NCBI GenBank assembly: GCA_024236155.1
Contig: JACKLA010000001.1
Span: forward strand, 682,001 to 746,000
Direction: 5' to 3'
DNA: 64,000 nt
Source of the DNA: Sphingomonadaceae bacterium
GTDB lineage: Bacteria > Pseudomonadota > Alphaproteobacteria > Sphingomonadales > Sphingomonadaceae
The notes beneath the pieces were generated by a model, which saw only the letters and a list, made by a program, of their open reading frames with translations, did not search any database and had not been told where the DNA came from. Within the stretch, counting starts at the first letter, position 1. Each line of letters starts with the position of its first letter. Positions 41,136 through 49,002 of the stretch are shown here, piece by piece. The position numbers and the translations under genes are program-made.

Positions 41136-41903
41136 TCAGGCCTTTTTCGCCGGAGCGGCTGCTGCCGGAGCAGTCGGCTTGGCCGGAGCTGCCTTGGTCA
41201 GGAGAGCCGGCTTGACCGCGCCCTTGGAGTTGATGTTCGCCAGCAGGTCGGTCGAGAAGCCGTTGAGCATCGCAGCGATGCGCTTGTTGCGGCTCTGCAG
41301 CCAGTTGTAGGCAAGCACGGCCGGAACCGCGACCAGCAGGCCGATGGCGGTCATGATCAGTGCTTCACCGACCGGGCCCGCGACCTTGTCGATCGAAGCC
41401 GAACCGGCGAGGCCGATGTTGATCAGTGCGCGGTAGATACCGATAACCGTACCGAGCAGGCCGACGAACGGAGCGGTCGCACCCGTGGTTGCCAGGAACG
41501 GCAGGCCGCCAGCGAGCTTCGCGTTGATCGAAGCTTCCGAACGGCACAGCGTGCCGTGCATCCAGTCATGCGCTTCGAGGCTGTCGGTCATCTTGCCGTG
41601 CTCTTCTTCGGCTTTCAGCGCGTCATCGACGAGCTGGCGCCATGCGCTGTTCTTTTCAAGCTTGCCTGCGCCTTCTTTCAGCGAGTTCGTGCGCCAGAAA
41701 GTCGAACGGACATCCTTGAACTGACGCATGATCTTGTTTTGCTCAAGATACTTGGTGATCAGGATATAGAACGAACCGACCGACATGATGATCAGCACGA
41801 TCAGGATGGCCCATGCGATGTAGTTGCCTTCCATCGCGGCCCAGAAGCCGAACTCGGTCTTGACGTCACCTTCGGCCCCAGCGGCCAGGAATTCAGTAAT
41901 CAT
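41136..41903 (-). CDS. exbB: ExbB/TolQ/MotA-family proton channel subunit
   Basis: 255 residues from ATG 41903; the preceding frame to 41960 adds no domain, and a GAGAGGAC ribosome site lies before this ATG. One membrane helix near residues 27-48 and two near 150-172 and 190-212 flank a cytoplasmic loop, the standard ExbB layout; TGATAPFVGLLGTVIGIY is the conserved pore region. The C-terminus is an alanine/proline/lysine-rich tail. It forms the inner-membrane motor with ExbD and TonB. It lies 79 bp after tonB in the same operon. Confidence 0.94.
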   Translation of the reverse strand: MITEFLAAGAEGDVKTEFGFWAAMEGNYIAWAILIVLIIMSVGSFYILITKYLEQNKIMRQFKDVRSTFWRTNSLKEGAGKLEKNSAWRQLVDDALKAEEEHGKMTDSLEAHDWMHGTLCRSEASINAKLAGGLPFLATTGATAPFVGLLGTVIGIYRALINIGLAGSASIDKVAGPVGEALIMTAIGLLVAVPAVLAYNWLQSRNKRIAAMLNGFSTDLLANINSKGAVKPALLTKAAPAKPTAPAAAAPAKKA

Positions 41904-41982
41904 TGCGAAAGTCCTCTCAAAAGGAAAAATCCAGTGGTTGCGACCGGTGCACCAAGGCACCGGTCGCGATCATTAATTCGGG

Positions 41983-42729
41983 TTACTCCGGAATCTGCCA
42001 CCTGACAGTGTTGGAGTAGGACCCGGAAGTGGGGCGCCCTTCACCATCGGTCGCCGCGTTGAATTTCGCGCGGCGTGATACCAGGCTGCAGGTGGCATCC
42101 TTCAGTTCCTGCGGAGCCGAACCGCCGGTGACCGAACAACCGGCAACCTTGCCGTTAGCGTCGATCGAAAGCGAGAACGAAACCGTCCCAGCATATTCGC
42201 GGCGAACCCAGGCCTGACGATAGTCAGAGTTGGTCACCCATGAACCCGCATTGTTACGAGGGGCAGCCGGTTTCGGCTGAACCCGCGGTGGCGGTTTCGG
42301 GCAAGCGGTTCCCTGGCGCACGACCGTGCCGTCGGGGCAGGTTGTCGTTGCTGGACCACACTGTGCGTTGATCGCAACAGTCGAGCCATCGGCACACTGC
42401 TTCGTCGTCGGCTGGCGCTGCACATCCGTGTTGTCGCGAATCTGGGTGTCCGACCTCTGCTGCGGCGGATCCGAACGCACATTGACCTGCGGCGGAGGCA
42501 CGAAGGGCGGCGGTACGGTTTCCGGCACCTCCTCAGGCGGGGGCGGCGGCTCTTCCTCAGGGGGCGGCGGCTCGTCGATATCCACTGTCGTCACGCGCTC
42601 AACCACATTCTGGACTGCCTCGTAAGCCAGTCCCGTGATGAGGCCGTATCCGACAACGATATGGATTAGCGCCACGATGATGATCGCAGTAATCTTGTTA
42701 CCGCTCATCTCTTGGTCAGCGTAGGCCAT
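41983..42729 (-). CDS. tonB: Energy transducer TonB
   Basis: 248 residues. One N-terminal membrane helix (about 12-32), a proline/glutamate-rich linker (52-80) that spans the periplasm, and a TonB C-terminal domain (about 165-248) ending VRWQIPE. Between linker and domain are two matching cysteine loops, C112-C124 and C131-C143, each of the type C-x-DG-x11-spaced C, unusual for classical TonB. It carries force from ExbBD to TonB-dependent receptors in the outer membrane. It is the first gene of the operon. Confidence 0.94.
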   Translation of the reverse strand: MAYADQEMSGNKITAIIIVALIHIVVGYGLITGLAYEAVQNVVERVTTVDIDEPPPPEEEPPPPPEEVPETVPPPFVPPPQVNVRSDPPQQRSDTQIRDNTDVQRQPTTKQCADGSTVAINAQCGPATTTCPDGTVVRQGTACPKPPPRVQPKPAAPRNNAGSWVTNSDYRQAWVRREYAGTVSFSLSIDANGKVAGCSVTGGSAPQELKDATCSLVSRRAKFNAATDGEGRPTSGSYSNTVRWQIPE

Positions 42730-43059
42730 TTAGTCGCATCACTCCATCGTCTTACGCCGGGCCGGGCCCGGCAGTTTACCCCAAGACAAGACCTGAAGCC
42801 TTGCCAGAGATTCTTCCCATCTGTCCACCCTGAACACCCGTTGCGAGACGCGGGTCGAACGACCCACCGGACCCAACAGGCCCGGCCAGGGCCCCTGCAG
42901 GTTACGGCCCCAAACCGCTCCTGCTTTCGGCGGACCCTTAGCTGCGATGCCAAGGTCAGGCAAACGCTTTGTCAGTTAATGAGCGGTTGACATGAGCGTT
43001 CCCGATTGTCGTCACGAAATTCGTTCCGCGTTCAGAAAACCGGCATTAGAAGGAAACGC
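42730..43059. other. Divergent intergenic region upstream of tonB
   Basis: About 330 bases with very GC-rich self-complementary strings near 42757-42775. It must contain the tonB operon promoter (minus) and that of the exported-protein gene (plus). Short frames on both strands lack ribosome sites and motifs. No iron-response box was identified with confidence. Confidence 0.4.
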
Positions 43060-43905
43060 ATGACCAGATATTGCCCTAGCCTTTTGCCAGCCCTCGCGCT
43101 CATTGCCTTGCCTTTTGCCGCCGGTCCTGCTGCGTCTGCGCAGGAAGAAAGCCCCGCAATGACAATGACCTATGCGGATCTTGCCGACCTGTCCGATGGG
43201 GCGGGGCTGGTCCTCAGGGCGCAGGTGCGCAAACAGGCCGAACTCAAGCCCGAGCGCACACCGGGGCTGCCAGCCGGGATGGCGCGACTCTATGTCGAAG
43301 CACGAACAACGGCATTGCTGAGCGGCTCGGCGCCGGTCGGGGAATCGCTGCGTTATCTGGTCGATGTGCCGCGCGATTCGCGCGGCAAGGTGGAAAAATT
43401 CAAGAACCGGGACGTCCTGTTGTTCGCCCGCACGGTTCCGGGCAGGCCAGGGGAAATCCAGTTGGTCGCGCCCGATGCGCAGTTGCTTTGGTCCGATTCG
43501 CTTGAGGCAAGGGTGCGTGCGATCCTGCGCGAATCGGTCAGCCCCGATGCACCACCGCGCATCGGGGCGATTCGCGACGTGCTGTCGGTTGCCGGGACGC
43601 TCGTCGGCGAATCGGAAACCCAGCTGTTCGTGAACACGCAGGGCGATGGCCCCGCTTCGATTACGGTGGTTCGCAGGCCCGGCCAGCAGCCGTCATGGGG
43701 CGTTTCATGGTCGGAGATCGTCGACCAGGCCGCCTTGCCGCCCCAGCGCGAGACGTTGGGTTGGTATCGGCTGGCATGCTTCCTTCCTGAACGCCTGCCA
43801 GCCGGAGCCAGCCTCTCGACCGATCCGGTCGACCGCCGCCGCGCCGAGCAGGATTATCGATTCGTGCTCGAACAGCTGGGGTCATGCCCGCGGAACAGGG
43901 TATAG
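43060..43905 (+). CDS. Exported protein of unknown function
   Basis: 281 residues from ATG 43060, which has AAGGA close upstream and starts a signal peptide ending near AASAQ. The mature part contains a predicted beta-rich segment (VVRAQV-like strand, LYVEARTTALLSG, SLRYLVDVPRDSRGKVEKFKNRDVLLFAR) and later VGESETQLFVNTQGDGPASITVVRR. No family was recognised. It stands between the tonB operon (divergent) and hom (same strand, 164-bp gap). It is probably periplasmic. The DVLLFAR and FVNT segments recur in similar sphingomonad proteins as far as I recall, but no function is known to me. Confidence 0.65.
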   Translation: MTRYCPSLLPALALIALPFAAGPAASAQEESPAMTMTYADLADLSDGAGLVLRAQVRKQAELKPERTPGLPAGMARLYVEARTTALLSGSAPVGESLRYLVDVPRDSRGKVEKFKNRDVLLFARTVPGRPGEIQLVAPDAQLLWSDSLEARVRAILRESVSPDAPPRIGAIRDVLSVAGTLVGESETQLFVNTQGDGPASITVVRRPGQQPSWGVSWSEIVDQAALPPQRETLGWYRLACFLPERLPAGASLSTDPVDRRRAEQDYRFVLEQLGSCPRNRV

Positions 43906-44069
43906 TCGCAATTCGAGCTAGACCGGGGGCAAGACAAACTGGTTCCCAAGCGGTACTCGGGCAGGCTACCCGAGTGCCATGAAACACAAGACCGGCATTT
44001 CGCGTATTACCTTTGGGCAGCCTCCGGGCAGACAGGCATCCAGCAAACAGGCGGCGAGCGGGGTGCGCC

Positions 44070-45377
44070 ATGGCTGATCCCCTGCGCCTGGCGATTGCCG
44101 GTCTCGGTACAGTAGGTACCGGGGTTATCCGGTTGCTGCAGGAAAACGGTGCAATGCTCGCTGAACGGGCGGGCCGTCCGCTCGAAGTGGTGGCGGTGAG
44201 CGCACGGGACCGTGCGCGTGATCGCGGCGTCGATCTGTCGCCCTTCGACTGGGAAGACGACATGACCGCCATGGCAGCGCGGGCAGATGTCGATGTGGTG
44301 GTCGAACTCGTCGGCGGTTCCGACGGCCCGGCGCTGACCCTTGCACGCAATGCGATCGCCGGGGGCAAGCATTTCGTTACCGCCAACAAGGCGATGATCG
44401 CACATCATGGGCTCGAACTGGCCGGTGCGGCTGAGGGTTCGGGTTCTGCGCTCAAGTTCGAGGCTGCGGTTGCGGGCGGTATTCCGGTGGTGAAGGGGCT
44501 GCGCGAAGGTGCCGCCGCGAACCGCATCGATACGGTTTACGGCGTGCTTAACGGCACGGCCAACTACATCCTCTCCACCATGGAAGCGACAGGGGCTGAC
44601 TTCACCACGACGCTGGGGGAAGCGCAGAGGCTAGGCTATGCCGAGGCTGATCCGACTTTCGATATCGAGGGGATCGATGCCGCGCACAAGCTGGCAATCC
44701 TCGCCAGCATCGCGTTCGGATCACGGCTCGATTTCGACGCTGTCGCCTGCGAAGGAATCTCGCGTGTGCGTGCGGCGGATATCCGCCAGGCCGATACGCT
44801 GGGCTATGTCGTCCGGCTGGTTGCCAGTGCAGAAATCGATATGTCGGACGGCCAGCCCGCCCTGCTGCAGCAGGTTCGCCCCTGCCTCGTCCCCAAAAGC
44901 CACCCGCTTGCCCATGTCACCGGCGCGACCAACGCCGTGGTCGCGCAGGGCAATTTCTCGGGCCGGCTGTTGTTCCAGGGTGCCGGCGCGGGTGATGGGC
45001 CGACAGCCAGTGCGGTGGTCGCCGACCTGATCGACATTGCGCGCGGCGATGCCGGGGCACCGTTCTCGGTCCCCTCGTCGGGCCTGGAGGAATTGCCGAT
45101 TGCAGATGCCGGGCACCATACCGGGCAGACCTATCTGCGTTTCTCGGTCACCGACCGACCGGGTGTCCTTGCTGAAATCACGGCAGCGATGCGCGATGCC
45201 GATGTCTCGATCGAAAGCCTGATCCAGCAGGGCAGGGCCAATAATGGCGGTGAAGTGCTGGTGGCCATGGTGACGCATGACGGCCCGCAGAGCAATGTGG
45301 CACAGGCGGTTGAATTGCTCGCCGGTTCCGACAGTCTGACCGCCCCGCCACTGGTCATGCAAATTATCGAAGACTAG
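44070..45377 (+). CDS. hom: Homoserine dehydrogenase
   Basis: 435 residues from ATG 44070. The Rossmann start IAGLGTVGTGV binds NAD(P), TANKAMIAHHG and KFEAAVAGGIPVVKGLREG mark the substrate pocket, and GVLNGTANYILSTME is the family signature. A C-terminal ACT domain (about 350-430, with LRFSVTDRPGVLAEI) suggests feedback control by threonine. It reduces aspartate semialdehyde to homoserine for threonine and methionine synthesis. Its TAG stop is formed by the CTAG end of a 181-bp inverted-repeat element, so the final residues may derive from the insertion. It stands alone on its strand. Confidence 0.95.
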   Translation: MADPLRLAIAGLGTVGTGVIRLLQENGAMLAERAGRPLEVVAVSARDRARDRGVDLSPFDWEDDMTAMAARADVDVVVELVGGSDGPALTLARNAIAGGKHFVTANKAMIAHHGLELAGAAEGSGSALKFEAAVAGGIPVVKGLREGAAANRIDTVYGVLNGTANYILSTMEATGADFTTTLGEAQRLGYAEADPTFDIEGIDAAHKLAILASIAFGSRLDFDAVACEGISRVRAADIRQADTLGYVVRLVASAEIDMSDGQPALLQQVRPCLVPKSHPLAHVTGATNAVVAQGNFSGRLLFQGAGAGDGPTASAVVADLIDIARGDAGAPFSVPSSGLEELPIADAGHHTGQTYLRFSVTDRPGVLAEITAAMRDADVSIESLIQQGRANNGGEVLVAMVTHDGPQSNVAQAVELLAGSDSLTAPPLVMQIIED

Positions 45378-45554
45378 GCAGCGTGGACCAATTCCCCATG
45401 GTCACGGCCAGTCGAGAAGGGGGTTCGGCCCAAATCCGCCCTGACGGCGTTGCGCACGCTTGAAAGTGCGATGCACTTCCTGCGCGCACGCGCCTTGTCA
45501 GGACAAATTTGGACTCGAACCGTGATCCACGGGGAATTTGTCCACGCTGCCTAG
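45374..45554. repeat. 181-bp MITE-like inverted-repeat hairpin between convergent genes
   Basis: The ends CTAGGCAGCGTGGAC (45374-45388) and GTCCACGCTGCCTAG (45540-45554) are perfect inverse copies. Pairing continues inward through AATTCCCC, TCACGG, TTCG, CCAAAT and CCTGAC blocks to a central stem GAAAGTGC/GCACTTCC, with a 16-base bulge in the left arm only. Each terminal CTAG supplies the TAG stop of a flanking gene. It encodes nothing and is likely a mobile or amplified repeat that also acts as a bidirectional terminator. Confidence 0.85.
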
Positions 45555-46177
45555 CCCGGGTCCACTCTTGCTGCTTCGCCACCGCCCTCTTCGCGCTTGA
45601 AGTCAGGCACCGGCGGCAGGCCGAGCTCTTTTTTCTCGAATTCGGACATTGCGCGGTCAGGCTCATCGCTGTCGTCGTCCCCCAGCGGCTCGAGCCCCTT
45701 GCCAACGCGCTCGGCGTCCGAGCCTGCGGGGGCCTGCGGCAGGGCAGTCACGTCAATGATCAACGCCGGCGGCGGTGGACAGGGATTGAACAGGAAACCG
45801 CACAAACCGGACACGGTCGGCACGCCGGTAAATATGCCGCAATTCGGGCCGCAGGGATCGGGCGTCTGCGGATTGCCCTTGTTCATTGTCTCACGAGCGT
45901 AGCGGTCTTCGGCGGCCTCTGCGTTGCCGGAGTAGAAGAATTCCGAACTGTCGACCGGTTCGGCGCAGACCAGTATCTCGCCTTGCCCGGCAGCCTCGGC
46001 CTTTGCGCGTTCGCAAGCCTCGCGTTCTGCCTGCTCTTCCGGTGTGAGTACCGGAACGAGGATATCGATCACTTCACCGGATCGGGTGTTCGTGCCGTCT
46101 CCGGGCACGGGCTGGGAAAGGGCGATATGCGGCGTCAGGCACGCGAGTGCCGCCGCCAAAAACAGGAGGCCACGCAT
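45551..46177 (-). CDS. Exported protein of unknown function, paralogue of its neighbour
   Basis: 208 residues with a signal peptide (MRGLLFLAAALACLTPHIALS). The mature part has an acidic E-R-A-K-A-E-A helix, ILVCAEPVDSS, several cysteines around a proline-rich FNPCPPPPALIIDV stretch, and PAGSDAERVGKGLEPLGD. It shares with the upstream gene the pattern PPPA-x-IID-x-x-x-LP-x-x-P-x-GSDA-x-RVG-x-GL. Its start overlaps that gene's stop by one base (TAATG), so both are co-translated. Its own stop comes from the terminal CTAG of the repeat element. No family was recognised. Confidence 0.68.
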   Translation of the reverse strand: MRGLLFLAAALACLTPHIALSQPVPGDGTNTRSGEVIDILVPVLTPEEQAEREACERAKAEAAGQGEILVCAEPVDSSEFFYSGNAEAAEDRYARETMNKGNPQTPDPCGPNCGIFTGVPTVSGLCGFLFNPCPPPPALIIDVTALPQAPAGSDAERVGKGLEPLGDDDSDEPDRAMSEFEKKELGLPPVPDFKREEGGGEAARVDPG

Positions 46178-46716
46178 TATTGCGGCGTTTCTGCAGTTTC
46201 AGGCGTTGCGGCGTTGCTTGCAGGCTCGGCATTTTCGACGGGAGGAAGCTCGGGACTTCTCCCCGAACCCGGTGCAAGGCCCTGGCCTACACGGTCGGCA
46301 TCCGAGCCTGGCGGGGTTTCCGGGAGCTTCGAAAAGTCGATGATATAGGCAGGGGGCGGCACGGAGCCGAATTTCACGCATACCCCTTGTGGGTTCTTCG
46401 CGCAGGATTCGGAGAAGTCAGGCGCGCGGATATCCTTCTTGAGGTGGGAATCGTCGCCATTTTCCAGGCGCGACGGAATGCGGTAGCGATCCGGATCTTC
46501 GGGTTCGTCGGCGCAGACGACAATCTCGTCACCCTGCTGCGGTTCGCACTCCGGTTCAGGTGCGGGCGGGCCATATGCGCTGCGGGCGCGCTCGAAGACC
46601 TGCTGCGCGGTTGCCGGATTGTCGGGAGCTGCCTCCTGGGCGAAGGCGAACGAGGTTGAAGCACTGATCGACAGCGCGGATGAGGTCAGCATTCGAAGCA
46701 AATCCCTATGCGTCAC
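46177..46716 (-). CDS. Exported protein of unknown function, first of a paralogous pair
   Basis: 179 residues from GTG 46716, with GGAGG six bases upstream; the longer frame to 46806 adds an implausible N-terminus. The signal peptide is weak but present (LTSSALSISASTSFAFA). The mature protein has EIVVCADEPEDPDRYRI, two more cysteines, and a C-terminal half (VPPPAYIIDFSKLPETPPGSDADRVGQGL) that aligns with the next gene. A proline/glutamate/alanine-rich tail follows. It is co-translated with its paralogue. The role is unknown; the C-A-D/E-E-P motif recurs in periplasmic proteins of this lineage. Confidence 0.65.
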   Translation of the reverse strand: MTHRDLLRMLTSSALSISASTSFAFAQEAAPDNPATAQQVFERARSAYGPPAPEPECEPQQGDEIVVCADEPEDPDRYRIPSRLENGDDSHLKKDIRAPDFSESCAKNPQGVCVKFGSVPPPAYIIDFSKLPETPPGSDADRVGQGLAPGSGRSPELPPVENAEPASNAATPETAETPQ

Positions 46717-46861
46717 GCCCACCCTCCGCATGGGGCGCCACACTCGCATCGACCCATGAATTGGGGGTGAACCGTGTGCGGACTGCAAGGGAACGCCGCT
46801 CGACATTGGTGGATCGGCTGGCTAAGCGCCGCGCGAGATTTCTTGTGCGGAAGGTTCACCG

Positions 46862-47842
46862 ATGGCGAATGCGAAGGTTTCACCCAGCCAGGTCCTCGAC
46901 CGGGTCCTTGTCCTTGAAATGGTCCGGGTGACCGAAGCGGCGGCGATTGCCGCTTCGAAGCTGATCGGTCGTGGCGACGAGAAGGCCGCCGATGCTGCCG
47001 CCGTCGAAGCCATGCGCAAGGCGTTCGACGAACTCTATATGGATGGGACGGTCGTGATCGGCGAGGGCGAGCGCGACGAAGCGCCGATGCTTTATATCGG
47101 CGAAAAGGTCGGCGGTGCGCCGGGCAAGGGTCCGAAGATCGACATTGCGCTCGACCCGCTTGAGGGCACCACGATTACCGCCAAGGCCGGCCCCAACGCG
47201 CTGGCCGTGCTTGCTGCAGCCGAAGAAGGCTGCCTGCTCAACGCGCCCGACACCTATATGGACAAGCTGGCGGTCGGCCCCGGTTACCCGCCCGACATTA
47301 TCAGCCTCGAGAAGAGCATTGAAGAGAATGTTTGTGCGGTCGCGGCTGCCAAGGGTGTCGAACCTTCGGACATCATTGTCTGCGTTCTCGATCGCCCGCG
47401 CCATGCCGATATCATCGCCGAACTGCGCCGTCTCGGTTGCGGTGTCGTGCTGATCGGGGATGGCGACGTGGCAGGCGTGATCGCGACCAGCGATCCCGAT
47501 ACCACGATCGACATGTATATGGGGCAGGGCGGCGCACCCGAAGGTGTGCTGGCGGCAGCGGCCCTGCGCTGCGTCGGTGGCCAGTTCAATGGGCGGCTTG
47601 TGTTCCGCAACGAGGACGAGAAGGCCCGTGCCCGCAAATGGGGGATCACCGACCTCGATCGCATTTACAAACTCGAAGACCTTGCAAGCGGCGACTGCAT
47701 ATTCGCGGCAACCGGGGTGACCTCGGGCTCGCTGCTCGACGGCGTCAAGCGACTGCGCGGCGGCAAGATGACCACTGAAAGCGTGGTGATGCGTGCATCC
47801 TCGGGCACGGTGCGCTGGATCAGGGGCGAACACAAGATCTGA
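46862..47842 (+). CDS. glpX: Fructose-1,6-bisphosphatase, class II
   Basis: 326 residues, typical GlpX. It hydrolyses fructose 1,6-bisphosphate in gluconeogenesis. Motifs include the metal sites GEGERDEAPML and DIALDPLEGTTI, GYPPDIISL, and VLDRPRHADII. The last residues TVRWIRGEHKI are followed 93 bp later by a second 24-bp copy of the same coding stretch beyond the stop, evidence of a local tail duplication. It is divergent from the paralogous exported pair and followed by prs on the same strand. Confidence 0.95.
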   Translation: MANAKVSPSQVLDRVLVLEMVRVTEAAAIAASKLIGRGDEKAADAAAVEAMRKAFDELYMDGTVVIGEGERDEAPMLYIGEKVGGAPGKGPKIDIALDPLEGTTITAKAGPNALAVLAAAEEGCLLNAPDTYMDKLAVGPGYPPDIISLEKSIEENVCAVAAAKGVEPSDIIVCVLDRPRHADIIAELRRLGCGVVLIGDGDVAGVIATSDPDTTIDMYMGQGGAPEGVLAAAALRCVGGQFNGRLVFRNEDEKARARKWGITDLDRIYKLEDLASGDCIFAATGVTSGSLLDGVKRLRGGKMTTESVVMRASSGTVRWIRGEHKI

Positions 47843-47926
47843 GGTTCGCGGACCAGCACTTACCTTCCCGCATCGACACGGTTCTGCGCACCGGAACCAA
47901 GCGTGCGCTGGATCAGGGGCGAACAC
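47810..47926 (+). repeat. Tail duplication: 24-bp direct repeat behind glpX
   Basis: The bases 47810-47833, encoding VRWIRGEH at the end of GlpX, recur without mismatch at 47903-47926. The copies are 93 bp apart and so in the same frame, but the glpX stop lies between them. The second copy continues into non-coding sequence with a T-run (47930s). It is a remnant of a short tandem duplication. Confidence 0.75.
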
Positions 47927-48066
47927 GAGTTTTTTGGCCGCTACGCAATGTCCGCCCTCTGGTCAAAAGGGTTGGAAAACACCGACCGTGCTCTGTTGCA
48001 AAGCCATGACGCTCGGCTAAGCCGGGCGCGCATCGATTCGCCGCGCATCCGAGGGACTTTTCCGAC

Positions 48067-49002
48067 ATGAAAATCATGGCCGCCAACTCCAATCTTCCGC
48101 TTGCGCGGGCGATTGCCGCCTATCTCGAAATGCCGCTGGTCGATGCCGGTGTGCGCCGTTTCGCCGATGAGGAAATCTTCGTCGAGATCCACGAGAACGT
48201 GCGCGGCGAAGACGTTTTCCTCGTCCAGTCGACCAGCTATCCGGCGAACGACAATCTGATGGAGCTGCTGATCTGTATCGACGCGTGCCGTCGTGCATCG
48301 GCCAAGCGGATCACCGCCGTGGTGCCCTATTTCGGCTACGCCCGGCAGGACCGGAAGCCGGGGCCGCGCACGCCGATTTCCGCCAAGCTGGTGGCAAACC
48401 TGATGACCGAGGCCGGCGCCGACCGCGTGCTTTCGGTAGATCTCCACGCCGGGCAGATCCAGGGCTTCTTCGATATCCCGACCGACAATCTTTATGCCGC
48501 ACCGGTGATGGCAGCCGATATCCAGGCGCGTTACGGCGACCAGGACCTGATGGTCGTCAGCCCAGACGTAGGCGGCGTCGTGCGTGCCCGTGCGCTCGCC
48601 AAGCGGCTCGACAACGCGCCGCTCGCCATCGTCGACAAGCGCCGCGATCGCCCGGGCGAAAGCGAAGTGATGAACATCATCGGCGATGTGAAGGGCCGTC
48701 ATTGCATCCTGATCGACGACATCATCGATTCAGGCGGCACGCTGTGCAACGCGGCGCAGGCGCTGCTCGATCAGGGCGCAAGCTCGGTTGCGGCCTATAT
48801 CACCCACGGGGTGTTGTCGGGCGGCGCGGTGGCCCGCGTCGATGGTTCGGCGCTGAAGGAACTGGTGATCACCGACACTATTCGCCCGACCGATGCCGCG
48901 CAGGACAGCAGCAAGATCCGCATCCTGACGATCGCCCCGCTGATCGGTGAGGCCGTGCGCCGGATCGCCGATGAAAGCTCGGTCAGTTCTTTGTTTGATT
49001 GA
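48067..49002 (+). CDS. prs: Ribose-phosphate pyrophosphokinase (PRPP synthase)
   Basis: 311 residues, class I length. It makes PRPP from ribose 5-phosphate and ATP for purine, pyrimidine, histidine and tryptophan synthesis. ARQDRKPGPRTPISAK carries the catalytic histidine-flanking arginine loop, VLSVDLHAGQIQGFF the metal-binding DLH site, and LIDDIIDSGGTL the PRPP-binding motif (about residues 216-227). The upstream gap of 224 bp holds the duplicated glpX tail. Its end overlaps the convergent AraC gene by 20 bp. Confidence 0.96.
   Translation: MKIMAANSNLPLARAIAAYLEMPLVDAGVRRFADEEIFVEIHENVRGEDVFLVQSTSYPANDNLMELLICIDACRRASAKRITAVVPYFGYARQDRKPGPRTPISAKLVANLMTEAGADRVLSVDLHAGQIQGFFDIPTDNLYAAPVMAADIQARYGDQDLMVVSPDVGGVVRARALAKRLDNAPLAIVDKRRDRPGESEVMNIIGDVKGRHCILIDDIIDSGGTLCNAAQALLDQGASSVAAYITHGVLSGGAVARVDGSALKELVITDTIRPTDAAQDSSKIRILTIAPLIGEAVRRIADESSVSSLFD

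Noticed and set aside
42705..42990. Several short frames in the tonB divergent region
   Set aside because: Overlapping on both strands, with no ribosome sites or motifs.
43953..43973. ACTCGGG/CCCGAGT hairpin before hom, considered as a riboswitch or terminator
   Set aside because: No T-run and no match to a riboswitch consensus that I can defend; left as an unassigned dyad.
47793..48020. Short frame continuing past glpX through the duplicated tail
   Set aside because: It merely reads the duplicated segment in another context; no start with a ribosome site.
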